A stretch of 64,000 nt of DNA from Gonocerus acuteangulatus (taxonomy: Eukaryota; Arthropoda; Insecta; Hemiptera; Coreidae), in assembly GCA_946811695.1 (NCBI GenBank), contig OX328124.1, positions 56,116,603 to 56,180,602 of the forward strand, read 5' to 3'. Shown in pieces: positions 23,287 through 35,250 of the stretch. The notes beneath the pieces were generated by a model, which worked only from the letters and a program-made list of their open reading frames with translations, had not been told where the DNA came from and did not search any database. The translations under genes and the position numbers were made by a program. How positions within the stretch are numbered: the stretch's first letter is position 1; every line of letters begins with the position of its first letter.

Positions 23287-24003
23287 CTAAAATGACAAAA
23301 AAAAGAAATTAATACAGAAACAAAAAAATTTATAATTGTGATAGGTAACAGAACTATAGATACAATTAACTTATAAAAGAACATATCGTCTTAAATTCTT
23401 AGAATGAGTAGAATAAAAAAGTAAATAGGTACAATAATTGATTTTAATAGTAATTAGTAACATTAATTGATTTTACAAAGAAATAAGAAACTACATACCA
23501 ATGACAAATATATTAGCTAATAGTAACATTAATTAATTTTACAAAGAAATAAGATAATACATACCAATGGAAATGCCGAGCGGCAGAGGAAGACCAAGGT
23601 TGGCAATTAAGTAACCATTGTGAAAGTGTCTAAGGAAAAAAGGAATCTACTGGGGTATATGTAACTGAAAACAGCAGGTGGTGGGAGAAAGGGCGGTAAG
23701 GATCAAAAGGCATGTTTATGGCATATTTATGACAGGAAAGGAGAAAAAGGTGTTAATGGAAGGATACCCAAGGGGAATGGTAAAAATCTAGGTGGGAGGT
23801 CGGGAGAGTATTTGGAAAATATTAGCGTACATAGGAGAAATGCTTTGTTGGTCAGTTTTGTAGTTTATATTGTTTTTGTTTAAGTTTATGTGTACACATT
23901 CCGAGATCTGTAGTCTTTTTTTGTTTCGTTGTGTAGAAAGAATTTTCGTGTCGTCGAAGTTAAAAGTGTGTTTTTGTGTAATGGCGTGTTTTGCAAGTGC
24001 AGA

Positions 24004-24725
24004 TTAATCTATTTCTTTATTAGTGATGGTTCGTTTATGTTGTGTAAGACGTGAGTGAATGTCATTTATGGTTTCTCCTATGTATACACCATTGCAGGAA
24101 GGGGTTTGGCAAGGGACTTGGAAAACACAACGGGTCGTTTGTTCAAAAGGGATGGGATCTTTGAGTTTGGTATAGAGGGTTTTGAGTTTGTTGGTAGTTT
24201 TCAAACCAAAATTTAGGGAAGGGTAGGATTTTTTTATTATCTTTGTAAGTTTATCAGTCAGTCCAGGTGTAAATGGTAGAGATCCGAACATTTGGGAACT
24301 GGGAGTTAGGGAAGAATTGGGAGAGACAGTGTTGGAAGATTGGGATTTTACATTTTTAACAAGGGATTTTATGAGGTTGGGGGGAAATTGGTTGCGTGCC
24401 AATATATCTGAGGCGATATTTATATTTTTATTGTGGAAAGAAGCATGGGTTAGGGAGAGGACTCGGCGAGGGAGATTTCTGGCTACATTAATCTTGAGGT
24501 GGTAAGGATGGGATGAATGAAAATTAAGTAACCGTCCCGAGTATGTGGGTTTTGTGTACCAGTCAGTAATAATAGTACCGTCAGTCTGTCTAATTAGTAA
24601 GATGTCCAAGTATGGGAGCTGTCTGTCCTGTTCTATTTCGACAGTGAATTGAAGCCAAGGGTAAAAGGAATTGAAACAGGTAAGTATGTCTGTTAGTCTG
24701 TTTGGGTTTATCATATAAATGATTA
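24004..24725 (-). pseudogene. PLE reverse transcriptase C-terminus with GIY-YIG nuclease, 5'-truncated
   Basis: The frame starts within the thumb part of the reverse transcriptase: LTCFNSFYPWLQFTVEIE, then LPYLDILLIRQTDG, WYTKPTYSG, HSSHPYHLK and NLPRRVLSL. This is the block that follows the catalytic YVDD in Penelope-like proteins; the catalytic part itself is missing. The C-terminus has CVFQVPCQTPSCNGVYIGET and SRLTQHKR, the GIY-YIG endonuclease with its usual preceding cysteines. The frame stays open to its stop (KEID), so this truncated copy looks young. Codons upstream of about 24725 come from the other arm. Confidence 0.85.
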
Positions 24726-25077
24726 ATGTAGCCAGAAATCTCCCTCGCCGAGTCCTCTCCCTATCCCATGCTTCCTTCCACAATAAAAATATAAATATCG
24801 GCTCAGATATTTACCATTTACACCTGGACTGACTGATAAACTTACAAAGACAATAAAAAAATCCTACCCTTCCCTAAATTTTGGTTTGAAAACTACCAAC
24901 AAACTCAGAACCCTCTATACCAAACTCAAAGATCCCATCCCTTTTGAACATACCACCCGTTGTGTTTACCAAGTCCCTTGCCAAACCCCTTCCTGTAATG
25001 GTGTATACATAGGACAAACCATAAATGACATTCACTCAGGTCTTACACAACATAAACGAACCATCACTAATAAATAA
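24726..25077 (+). pseudogene. PLE C-terminal fragment, plus-strand arm
   Basis: Repeats ARNLPRRVLSL near 24730, then jumps by internal deletion to FTPGLTDKLTK, LNFGLKTTNK, and the GIY-YIG part CVYQVPCQTPSCNGVYIGQT. Stop at 25075-25077. It is otherwise very close to the minus-strand arm. Confidence 0.8.
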
Positions 25078-25838
25078 ATAGATAAATCTGCACTTGCAAA
25101 ACACGCCATTACACAAAAACACACTTTTAACTTCGACGACACGAAAATTCTTTCTACACAACGAAACAAAAAAAGACTACAGATCTCGGAATGTGTACAC
25201 ATAAACTTAAACAAAAACAATATAAACTACAAATCTGACCAACAAGGCATTTCTCCTATGTACGCTAATATTTTCCAAATACTCTCCCGACCTCCCACCT
25301 AGATTTTTACCATGCCCCTTGGGTATCCTTCCATTAACACCTTTTTCTCCTTTCCTGTCATAAATATATCATAAACATGCCTTTTGATCCTTACCGCCCT
25401 TTCTCCCACCACCTGCTGTTTTCAGTTACATATACCCCAGTAGATTCCTTTTTTCCTTAGACACTTTCACAATGGTTACTTAATTGCCAACCTTGGTCTT
25501 CCTCTTCCGCTCGGCATTTCCATTGGTATGTATTATCTTATTTCTTTGTAAAATTAATTAATGTTACTATTAGCTATTATATTTGTCATTGGTATGTAGT
25601 TTCTGATTTCTTTGTAAAATCAATTAATGTTACTAATTACTATTAAAATCAATTAATGTTACTAATTACTATTAAAATCAATTATTGTACCTATTTACTT
25701 TTTCATTCTACTCATTCTAAGAATTTAAGGCGATATATTCTTTTATAAGTTAATTGTATCTATAGTTCTGTTACCTATCACAATTATAAATTTTTTTTGT
25801 TTCTGTATTAATTTCTTCTTTTTTTTTTGTCATTTTAG

Positions 25839-25869
25839 CAGACGAAGGCTACCAATGAGTAGCCGAAAC
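25839..25869 (+). ncRNA. Hammerhead-ribozyme-like core, PLE right arm
   Basis: CAGACGA, six-pair stem GGCTAC/GTAGCC and GAAAC. One core base differs (CUGA to CAGA), so activity is doubtful. Confidence 0.45.
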
Positions 25870-26128
25870 GTCCGAAATATAGATTTTTTAAAACAAAATC
25901 ATATTGAGGTTTATTTAGCCGAATGCCAACCATTCCATCTTTACTTATTTAGTCTTTTAGTTATTATGTGATCTTCTATAACAGCTGCTGCTCCCACACC
26001 TTTATTGGACTTTGACCCATCAGTGAAGATAGAGTGTTTCTGGCTGTTTTGGACAGTGAAAGTCTTAAACATTTCCTTATAAATTAATTTTGATGTTGGG
26101 CTTAATTTATTAAATTTTGAATAATGTC

Positions 26129-26465
26129 CACATTATAAAAAAAAAAATTAGTCCCGTAACAGGCCACAAGGGCCCAGAGGGGCAGATACTGTAGAGGTAT
26201 CTGATTCTTGACCATACGGCACACTAGGGAGATAGTGTGGTCAACACTATGATCCGGCCGCCTGATTTTCCCCTTGGCTGCTTCGACTGCTAGAGTCATT
26301 AGCACCCAAGGTACCCATTATTAATTAAATTAATTAAAGGCTGGGTGAGCCTAGGGACGATCTGGGACCCCAACTCCAACCCTCGAACGGCAGCACTAGA
26401 AGAAAAAATCTTTAGTGCGCGCTCGGGTTTTGAACCTGGTCCTCCAGTTCATTAGTCGAGTGCTC
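26129..26465 (-). repeat. SINE-2 (tRNA-derived) inside the LINE
   Basis: On the minus strand the tRNA-like head GTGGTAGAGCACTCGACTAA and CCAGGTTCAAAACCC is followed by a body with GTGCTAATGACTC, GTTGACCACACTATC and CAGATACCTCTACAG. It ends in an A-run (26139-26149 as T on the minus strand read). CCACATTATAA appears at both borders (about 26128-26138 and 26467-26477), a likely target duplication. Removing it rejoins the LINE frame. Confidence 0.8.
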
Positions 26466-27347
26466 TACCACATTATAACTGCTTAATAACCAAGGAGGGA
26501 GAGGGGTAGTGCCAAATGTCAGTATCTCCGTTTCGTCGAATTGTGAAATATTATCCAGTTCTCTATATTTTACAATGAAAGGTCTCTGGGCTCGGGGTTT
26601 GGTTCTGTACAAGTCGTTATAAGGATTATCGATACTCATATGAAGGCATTCGGAGTCACACATGGCTCTGGATTTATGCATTTGAGTTATAAGGAGAATT
26701 TTACGGCGGTACTCGAGAGGAGATTCGCCGGACTCAGCATACAGGCTTACCACAGGGCTACTCCTGAAAGCTCCAAGAGACAGGCGAAGGCCAGGGTTGT
26801 GAATAGTGTTTAACACTATATATTTATATATATATATATATATATATTTGTCTGTTCGCTCTCTAGCTCCCAGACGAATGGTCCGAAATTTGGTACAAAA
26901 ATCTTTCGTCTAAATTGAAAGGTCAAGTTCGTTAACCAGGAAAACCCGCCCACTGGAAGATGGCGTTTGGGGCGAAATTCGCGCAAAAAAAATCGTAACG
27001 CTTACGTTTTTGAGTTCATGAGCTTGTAAGTACTCGTTTTATATGCTTCTTGCCCTACGAAAACGAATGAAACCATTTTCAAGGCGATAGCATTAACCGT
27101 TTTTGAGCAAATTGAAAAAATAGTTTTTGAATCCCGTTTTTGGTTTGGGTACTTAGAATCATGGGATTCAGTTGAAATATTTTCTGCATGTTCTACTTTC
27201 ATTAAAACTAATATGTTGAAATTTTGGTTACGTCTGGAGTTAAGGAAGGGTTAGAATAAAATATTTTTTTCCATATATAGTTTATTTATTGATCCTCAAC
27301 CTCAGCCAAATATATTGATGAACTAGTTACAATTCCTCATTTTTAAC

Positions 27348-27372
27348 GTTTCGGCCTCAGGGCCATCTTCAT
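27348..27372 (-). ncRNA. Hammerhead-like core, left PLE arm
   Basis: ATGAAGA (expected CTGANGA), stem II GGCC-CTGA-GGCC, GAAAC. One core base differs from consensus. Confidence 0.4.
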
Positions 27373-27899
27373 TAACTAGAAGAAAAATAAATTACATGTA
27401 TTTAAAATTACATTAAAAAATTACCCCCTTTTTTTATCCATACAATGTAAAAATTTTTTAAAAACTATCTTTAACTTATATTACCTTCCTTTCTTAATCC
27501 ACATATAAACACCCTATTTTCACAAGAGCTTGTCATCACATTACATCTAAACCTTTAAAACTCTAGGATTTTTCATCTTCTATAAATAACACTTTTTTAC
27601 TCTTTCTTTAAACATTTGAAATTTCCACCAGACCATGTGGCCACAACCTTCCACCATTTTCTATTTACACTATCATCACATTCCATCTCTAAACCCATGT
27701 ATTAAAAATTGTTCATGTCCATTTTACTTATCATATTATACATATCAAAAATAACCCTATATAATTTACATTATTATATACCCTTTTTTACCCACCTATC
27801 TACATGCATATACCCACATATATATACATACATACACACCTACATATGTACACCCATTCACTTTTACCACCTACCCACACACATACACCCATATATTCT

Positions 27900-30258
27900 G
27901 ATAAGAACTGTCAAAAAACTTGACATTGCCCACATCATAAAAGACATTGCCGATTTGATCTTATTGACAGGCTACGTCCCCGAAGCACTTAGGAAAGGAC
28001 GCACAGTGTTGATCTATAAAGGCAAGGGCCCTGTCAACGAAATTTCTTCTTGGAGGCCAATAACAGTCTACTCCATCATACGGCGGCTCATTGAGAAAAT
28101 CTTTGATTATGAATTGAGGCAACAAGTTAATTTTCATAGATGCCAAAGAGGATTCATAAAAGGGTTACCAGGTTGCCATGTCAACACACGTATCATGGAA
28201 GCTATTTTAAAAGCATCCAAGGATAGGAAAGATGACAGCGTTCTCTGTTTCTTGGACGTAACAGGTGCTTTCGACAATATCGGTCACGCACACATTAAAA
28301 AGACGTTAGAGGCTAGGAGCATATCGCCTAAATAGAGCAATATCAGCATTACTTTGCAACAATAAAATAAAGGTTATCTCGCAGGCAAAACAAACGGAGT
28401 ACATTGATGTAAAGCGGGGTGTGCCTCAGGGAGGTCCTTTATCGCCAACCCTCTTTATATTGGCTATCGACTATTTGTACCGCGAAGTTTGAGATCCAAG
28501 CTTTGCCAACGAATTTGGCTTTAAATTGCACGACAATGTTGTTTTAACTGGATTCGCCGATGATCAAGCCGTAACAGCATGCAATGTGGCGGCAGCTGAA
28601 CGAGTTATAAACATTATAACAAGAATGCTCAACGAAATCGGCCTGTCCCTAAACCCACAAAAAAGCACAGCTGTTGTCATAGAAAAAGGCATCCTCAGGA
28701 GAAGAAAATTATGTCTCGAGAACGGTGACGAAATAAAATCCATCGGCGAGGGAGAAAATATCAAATACCTAGGATGCACTTTCTCTAACGAGCAAATAAT
28801 CAACGACAATTCCTTGCAACAGCTTAACGAGAACTTAAACAAGTTAGCCATGTCCAACTTACTGAGGGCAGATCAGAAACTAAATATTGTCAACCAATAT
28901 ATATTTCCAGCCCTAGTGTATCCGTTACAAACGGCTCCGTTACTTAAATTGCGTCCCTCGTTTTTGGAAGGAGTAAGACACTATTATGCGGAGAACCGTT
29001 AAAGCAATGTTAGGCCTCCCTGCCAACAAGTGTAGTGCCATGTTATACGCTCCCCGTAGATACAGAGGGCTTGGTTTAATGAGAAGCGAATGGGAAGCTC
29101 CATTACAGCATTTTTCGATTGCACAGAAGCTCCAAAAAGTGTCCGATCAATTATTCGAACCTTCTTTTAATTATGAAAGCGAATCGACAGAATGCTGTAA
29201 AAGACTAAAAATAAGAATCCAAGACCTCGGAGTAGACCACAGCACAAAAAAAATTAGAAGGATGCTACGGGAAAAGTCATTTGACGAGTGGGCAATGTCG
29301 AAATGGCAAGGGATAGGAGTTGTGCACTTTAAGGAGTTTCCCAACGCCAATAGATTCGTCTGCGAGAAAAAAATCCTCTCTAGTTCTGAATGGACGAACG
29401 CATTGAAGCTAAATGTTAACTATGCGCCACTGCGTGGTGTTCCCGGTGTGGCAGGAGCAGCTGATTTAGGAACCCTCTGTCGCAAATGCGACAGGGAGAC
29501 CGAAACACCAGCCCATGTGCTTGGTAGTTGTCCTAATAGCATGCTCCTCGTCACCCGGAGGCACCACAACGTGAAGCATAAAATAATAAGCCACCTTTCA
29601 GACAACGGATTTCAATGCTTCGAAGAGGTGTATGGTGTTGACGAAGAAGGTACTCCAAGGTATGCCGACATCATAGCGTTCCCTAAAAACGAGAAAATAG
29701 CGTATATCCTCGATCCCACAATACGCTTCGAAAATAATGATATCAAGGAAGAAGAAAAAATAGATGCCGAAAAGAAAAAAATATACACAAAATGCTCGGC
29801 ATACTATCAAGAGAAGTTTCAAGAGGAATTCGGGAAGCGCCAGTATATAGTAAAGGGACTATGGTTCGGATCTAGAGGAACTATCCCGAAGAACACGGCC
29901 ATCTTCCTTCAAGAACTAGGACTAAACACAGACCAGCTGGCAGCGTGAGTCCATTCTAGTGGACACACTCGGCATAATCGCCAATCATATTTACGGCCAC
30001 TGAGTGCTTATCATCCATTCACACTATTTCTTTATATACTTTAGACTATATTTTCAATTCCTCCAATTCGTTCTCTTCTTTCACTATCTCCTTCTTTCGT
30101 CTTCATCTTGTTTAATCACTATTCCTTATTTTGAATATCTTACATCTTCAGCTTATAAATTTACCCTATTTCCGAATGGATGATAAGCACGCTGTGTACC
30201 TAGCAACCCAATGTAATTGGGCAGCCCATTTTATTTCATTTTTTTTAAATAAAGTTTT
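27900..30258 (+). pseudogene. R2-like LINE reverse transcriptase and endonuclease, broken
   Basis: The 5' part is missing: the frame begins inside the reverse transcriptase at HIIKDIADLILLTGYVPEAL. WRPITVYSIIRRLIE, QRGFIKGLPGCHVN and CFLDVTGAFDNIGH follow. A one-base shift near 28333 moves to the frame with RGVPQGGPLSPTLF, a TGA stop lies near 28481, and the frame resumes with the catalytic TGFADDQAV (28553-28579). Another shift near 28985 leads to the last frame (to 29948). There MRRTVKAMLGLP is followed by the zinc motif CRKCDRETETPAHVLGSC and a restriction-like endonuclease with YADIIAF and LDPTIRFE, as in R2-type LINEs that insert site-specifically. 29949-30258 is a 3' UTR ending near AAATAAAGTTT, with an inverted pair GTGCTTATCATCCATTC/GAATGGATGATAAGCAC. 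It is not functional as it stands. Confidence 0.85.
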
Positions 30259-30627
30259 CTCTCTTATGATAAGTAAAATGGACATGAACAATTTTTAATA
30301 TATGGGTTTAGAGATGGAATGTGATGATAGTGTAAATAGAAAATGGTGGAAGGTTGTGGCCACATGGTCTGGTGGAAATTTCAAATGTTTAAAGAAAGAG
30401 TAAAAAAGTGTTATTTATAGAAGATGAAAAATCCTAGAGTTTTAAAGGTTTAGATGTAATGTGATGACAAGCTCTTGTGAAAATAGGGTGTTTATATGTG
30501 GATTAAGAAAGGAAGGTAATATAAGTTAAAGATAGTTTTTAAAAAATTTTTACATTGTATGGATAAAAAAAGGGGGTAATTTTTTAATGTAATTTTAAAT
30601 ACATGTAATTTATTTTTCTTCTAGTTA

Positions 30628-30652
30628 ATGAAGATGGCCCTGAGGCCGAAAC
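30628..30652 (+). ncRNA. Hammerhead-like core, right PLE arm
   Basis: Inverted partner of 27348-27372 with the same ATGAAGA, GGCC/GGCC stem and GAAAC. Confidence 0.4.
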
Positions 30653-32032
30653 GTTAAAAATGAGGAATTGTAACTAGTTCATCAATATATTTGGCTGAGG
30701 TTGAGGATCAATAAATAAACTATATATGGAATTAATTTATACCTCAGAAAATCTTTGTGGATAATTTCCTAACATGTCTATAAAATATTTTATTAACAGA
30801 CATAAAAAGTTTTGGTAACTTAGAATACTTTCTTTGATATCTCGAAAAAGGTTGAGAATCGTGGTAAACGGAAGAATACCATTAGAAAGCTTACTAAATG
30901 CTCTACAAAAAAGGTTCTGATGAATGTTTTGATTAGGCGATGTCAATCGGAGAAATAAGTGCTTAAAACTTTAAAGTAATTGATTTCGCTTATTCAAACT
31001 GTTCTTTTTGTCTTTGATTTTGGTACTTAGAATCATGGGATTCAGTTGAAACATTTTCTGCATGTTTGAATTTTATCAAAACTAATATGTTGAAAATTTG
31101 GTTACGTTTGGAGTAAAGGAAGGAATAAAATAAAATATTTCATTTTTAGTCATGAAAAGTTTTGGGAACTTGGTATATTTTCATTAATATCACATAAACG
31201 GTTCGGAATCTTCGCAAGCAAAAGATTACCATTCGAAAGGTTACTAAATTCTCTACAAAAAATGTTTTGAAGACATTTGCGATGGGATGGTCATATTTGG
31301 AGAAATAAGTGCTTAAGCATAGGTAATTTCGTTTATTTGAACGAATCTTTTTGTGTGTTTCCTACAGTTTTTTTCACTGCTCGTTATTTTTGTGGTTGCT
31401 TATAGTAGTCAAATGTATTAGTCAATAAAACAGGATACGTATAAATAGAAACAATATTTTGTTTCAAAGGCATCTTGGAATTCAAAGATGCCCTATGAAT
31501 ATCTAGATTACTGTAATGGTGTTGATTTCGTTCTTTAGAATTGTTTTTGGTAATCCCTATTTTCAGCAGTTTTTATCTATTTATTAATTTTTTTTTTTTA
31601 AATTCATTGAACAAAATCATATGAATTCGAAGGTGAGGAGCTAGGAGGCTTAGGGTGGGGGGCATTTTCCCTATCCCCAGGTAGGTATCCCAGTGTACCC
31701 TCGTCATCTGTAAGTCCCTTTCTAGAGTCATAAAGATAAGCCTCCAAACAACTTTAGGAATGTAGGATTTCTAATTTTTGCCAGTATCAGAACAGCCGCT
31801 CTTTACATACCACAGTGGTACTGCCGTACCGGTCTATACTAGTTGCACTCCACACGGTGGTTGTACTTGGTGTATGCCACAGCGGATTGCTCATTATAAT
31901 CTTATTTTATACGTATTAAATAGGTACCTAAAAAAAAATTATTTGTGTATAAGTGTAGCGTTATTGGGATTAGAATAAAATATTTTATTAACAGACATGA
32001 AATGGTTCGGAATCTTCGTATATTGTCCATGA

Positions 32033-32100
32033 TTTTTTTTTTTCTTTTATGGTGCATCGAAATTTGAGCCATTAGCACCATTTTTTCCTTATGAGCTTAT
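32033..32100 (-). repeat. Possible SINE-3 tail remnant
   Basis: A T-run followed by ATGGTGCATCGAAATTTGAGCCATTAGCACC resembles the SINE-3 3' body (GCGCATCTAC...CATTAGCGCC) on the minus strand, but is diverged. Confidence 0.4.
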
Positions 32101-32879
32101 ATAATACTTAGATTTAGCTAGCAACAATATTTTACACCACAATTAAAGTGACTTGCTCTTCTTATAAATATAATATTTATATTATAATATAAACATAATA
32201 CATTAATTTGTCTGAAAAAAAAAAGTCCAACCCGCAGTAACTGCATCATCTTAGCGCGGTTTCGTTCTTATCTCAAGTGCGATTAGTGAAGGAATATAGC
32301 AGCTATCGGTAGGTATTAGCACCATTCCCCCCCCCCTTAATATCTTCAAAACAGTTAAGAAATCGTGGGAAGTACGATATAACCATTCAAAAGCTTACTA
32401 AATTCTCTACAAAAAAGATTCTGAAGCAAATTTCGATGGGGCAATATCAGTCGGAGAAGTAAGTGCTTAAAACTACAAAAGTGTTAGTTTTGTTATTTTA
32501 AACGGGTTTTTGTCACAGTTTACCTCACTTTTGTTTTTTAAGTTTATTTAATGGTGGAATGAGTATTTCATTAAAGCTGAGAAAATAAGAATCATATTGG
32601 TAATAGAGTTTTCCTAGAGTGAGCGTCGCGATGACGGGAGAGTGCCATCCGCTTAGAAAACTGTCAGTTTCCATATGTGGCGCTTTAAGCTTCCTTCTCT
32701 TTGAGATTTTATTTTATATTTTTAACGAAAGATCAAAACCTACCGATAGCTGCTACTATTCCTTTACTAATCGCACTTCGGATAAGAACGGAAACGCGCT
32801 AAGATGATGCAGTTCCTGCGAGTAGCTGATACAAAGTAGGCATGGAAATGGCATTAGCCTTCTGTCATCTCGCCTTTGA

Positions 32880-33457
32880 GTGAAGAAGAAGAGGTCATAA
32901 TGTTGAAATGATACATAGGTCATTCCATATCAAGTGAACCAATATAAAGGAAAAAAAAATCTCTCGCATTTTTTTGAAATTTGGCTCATCAATAGTACCC
33001 CACACAACAATTAAAAATCCAATTTTTTAGAAATTTATCTTTATTAGTTTTTGAGTTATACAATTTTAATTTTTTTTAAAAATCACATTTTTTGACAGAC
33101 ACTCCCAAACAGAATGAGCTAGAAAAGAGTGCTAAAAAGCATTCGATGGTGTATTAAATATGCTGATTAAATTTATATATAGTATGACTTATTTATAAAA
33201 ATTGAAATTTCAAGTTCATTTTTAAAAATTTTAAATTCAAATTTCTCTTAAAACCTTTTTTTTTTTTTTTTAATTGTAATTTTTCTTTGATATTTTATCT
33301 CAGTTTTGTGTAAATTTCAAGCTGGGATCTCTATGGGATCATATTTATTTTAATTGGTAACTTCATGTTGGTATTTCAGAAAATTGAAATTATACACGTT
33401 GTAATAATGCTGGCTTCAAATAAAATATTTTTTCCAATGAATATTGTTAATTTCTGA
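32880..33457. repeat. AT-rich segment with GGTCATTCCATATCAAGTGA motif
   Basis: The opening (32931-32950) resembles a widespread arthropod repeat start. The rest is AT-rich without coding potential. Confidence 0.3.
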
Positions 33458-33499
33458 TCTAGCTTGTCAGTAGAATTAGAATTAGAATTAAGAACGGGT

Positions 33500-34803
33500 C
33501 GATTATGGATGTGCTGTATATGGCTCTGCTCGCAGATCGTGGCTCAAACAGCTTGATAGGCTGTATAATGCAGGGTTGCGATCTGCGATCGGAGCTTTTC
33601 GTACGAGCCCATTAGATTCTATCTATGTGGAAGCAGGCCATTTGCCTCCCGAGCATAGAAGAAATCTGATGACGCTCTCTTACACTTTATCGGTACGAGC
33701 AAAAACTGGTCATTTTATGGAACCAGCAATGAAAGATAATATTGTATCAGATGAATTCAGTTTTAGGCGATCTGTAACCAGGCCATTGGCAGTGAGGGCA
33801 CAAGAAACCTTGTGTAATTATGGCGGGGCCTGGGTGCGTCTAATGGATGTGCGAACACCGATCGTGAGTCCATGGATGCTCCCAGACCCTCAAATAGACC
33901 TCACGCTGGCTAGTTTCGGGAAACAAGACACAGCTTCGCACATATATAAAAAGGTTTTCCTTGAAAGACTACAATTTTATAGAGAATATATTTTAATTTT
34001 CACAGATGGCTCCAAAACGGCAACAGGTACTGGGTGTGGGGTATTCATCAATAACCAAACACAATTTGCAGTCCCTCTACACAAAAATACTAATATCTTC
34101 CATGCGGAGTTAATAGCGATTAAAATAGCATTAGAAAAATGTGAACATTATGAGAAACAGAATCTCTTATTGTGTACCGATTCTCGTAGCTCTCTTGCCG
34201 CAATGAATAATAAATTTACGAGAGATCCACTATTGCTTGAAATATTAATTCTATTAAATGATCTCACCCTCCGCGGAAATGCGGGTAACATTCCTGTGGG
34301 TCCCTGGACATGCTAATATTGAAGGGAATGAAAAGGCCGATGAGCTGGCGAGGCAGGCTTCATCTGCATCTGCTGAGGATCCTGCCTATCCAGTTCATCT
34401 GGACGATGAAAAAGTATCCCTGAGAAACCTCGTTAAGAAAAAGTGGCAGGAAGAATACAGTAACAGAGACTTATTCCTGAAGAACATCGAGGATAGTGTC
34501 ATGACTGGGAGTCTGACTGCTGGTGTGCACAGGCGTGAAGACGTGGTAATAACCTGATTACGGATCGGCCATACCCGCCTCACGCATGGGCATCATCTGG
34601 TGGGAAGACGCAGACCACAGTGTGAGTAATGTGACGGCATTCTCGATGTTCGGCATATTCTTGTGGACTGCCCAGCACTCAGAGAAGCTAGGGAGCGACA
34701 CCAACTCCCTATTGCCCTAAAAGACCTGTTGTCGAAAAGAGAAACATCTGTGAAAAAAATAATAGCATATTTGAAAGAATTAAAGCTCTATAATCAGATT
34801 TAG
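33500..34803 (+). pseudogene. LINE ORF2 C-terminal part (RT thumb, RNase H, zinc motif)
   Basis: First frame to 34316: YNAGLRSAIGAFRTSPL and HLPPEHRRNLM (reverse transcriptase end). Then come the RNase H motifs IFTDGSKTATGTGCG, FHAELIAIKIALE and CTDSRSSLAAM. A frameshift near 34285 leads to FLWVPGHANIEGNEKADELA, the last RNase H motif. A TGA at 34555 interrupts the final part, where LRIGHTRLTHGHHLVGR and CDGILDVRHILVDCPAL show the zinc motif; one of its expected cysteines is lost near a TAA. The fragment is a homologue of the minus-strand LINE at 22233-26818 but clearly a different family member. Confidence 0.85.
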
Positions 34804-35217
34804 GTTAAGTAGTGACTAAATGTTTTAGAACTGTTAAAAAATATTATTTTTAACTAATTTATTTTGTTAGAATGGAAGCATTTATTGTATGTGTGTGTTT
34901 AGCGTTGGTATAAATGTAGAGAGTAATTGTATTTATTATGCGTGTGTGTGTATGTGTGTTCTGTTTCATATGTATAATCGTGAATGTGTTTTGAAATGTA
35001 AATATACTCTTTAGGCTTAGATCTATGATTAACGTTAGTTCTGATATATGTTAAAAGGGAACTAACACACATTATACATAGTACCTTTAGTATTAGAGTT
35101 AGAGGTAAGTTATATATAAACTCGGCTTATATATTAAGCCTCCTGAGAATTGTTCCATCATATGTTAAAAATGAAACAATTCACAATGGTGCTAATGATC
35201 CTGGAAATAGATGCACC

Positions 35218-35218
<1 letters not shown>

Positions 35219-35246
<28 letters not shown>
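35219..35246. repeat. Poly(A) run of the LINE
   Basis: An unbroken run of 28 A after GATGCACC. Confidence 0.9.

Positions 35247-35250
<4 letters not shown>

Larger units (their letters stand above)
23148..25946. mobile_element. Penelope-like element, inverted head-to-head pair
   Basis: Two 5'-truncated copies face away from a junction near 24725: a minus-strand copy (23148 to about 24725) and a plus-strand copy (about 24726-25946) with an internal deletion. The outer ends are inverted repeats with GGTTTATTTAGCCGAATC-CCAACC and a hammerhead-like core. A perfect 13-bp duplication ATTTAGTCTTTTA flanks the pair (23135-23147, 25947-25959) and lies in the RNase H region of the host LINE. So the pair was inserted as one event, an arrangement known for Penelope-like elements. 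Confidence 0.85.
22233..26818 (-). mobile_element. LINE (RNase H type), 5'-truncated, twice interrupted
   Basis: The minus-strand pieces read in order. 26816-26412 is the end of the reverse transcriptase domain (NPGLRLSLGAFRSSP, SLYAESGESPL, EYRRK). 26128-25947 begins the RNase H domain (SIFTDGSKSNKGVG). After the Penelope-like insertion, 23147-22806 continues with TAELYGILIGLE, YTDSLSSLQAL and YWLPGHEGLG. 22800-22493 encodes the final CEICNTELTIKHILTDC zinc motif. The last two pieces are in different frames (a frameshift near 22800). The 3' end has an ATTTATTTATTT-type tail by the TA tract. Removal of the SINE and the Penelope-like pair restores one frame. The clade is not fixed; RNase H-bearing I- or R1-like LINEs fit best. 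Confidence 0.85.
27268..30781. mobile_element. PLE-like inverted arms enclosing an R2-like element
   Basis: The left arm (about 27270-27738) and right arm (about 30266-30730) are inverted copies of about 465 bp. They share CCATATATAGTTTATTTATT, ACGTTTCGGCC, ACCATGTGGCCACAACC and GTCCATTTTACTTATCAT. Each has a hammerhead-like core, pointing to Penelope-like ends. The composite sits in family A between copies of AAAATATTTT (27258-27267, 30782-30791). That is a possible target duplication, but weak because it is AT-only. The centre holds an R2-like pseudogene. Confidence 0.7.
22038..32820 (+). repeat. Family A copy, split by nested elements
   Basis: The start TTTTAGCGCGGTTCCTCCCT at 22038 runs into a TA tract at 22180-22232, and the same tract continues at 26819-26848 with TTTGTCTGTTCGCTCTCTAG. 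It is interrupted again between 27267 and 30782. 30782-31420 contains a direct internal duplication of the TTAACAGACAT ... GAGAAATAAGTGC block. The remaining pieces run to GGAAACGCGCTAAGATGATG near 32790-32810. An inverted end fragment (CATCTTAGCGCGGTTTCGTT) at about 32245-32275 shows rearrangement of this part. 31430-32030 holds no gene. Confidence 0.6.
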
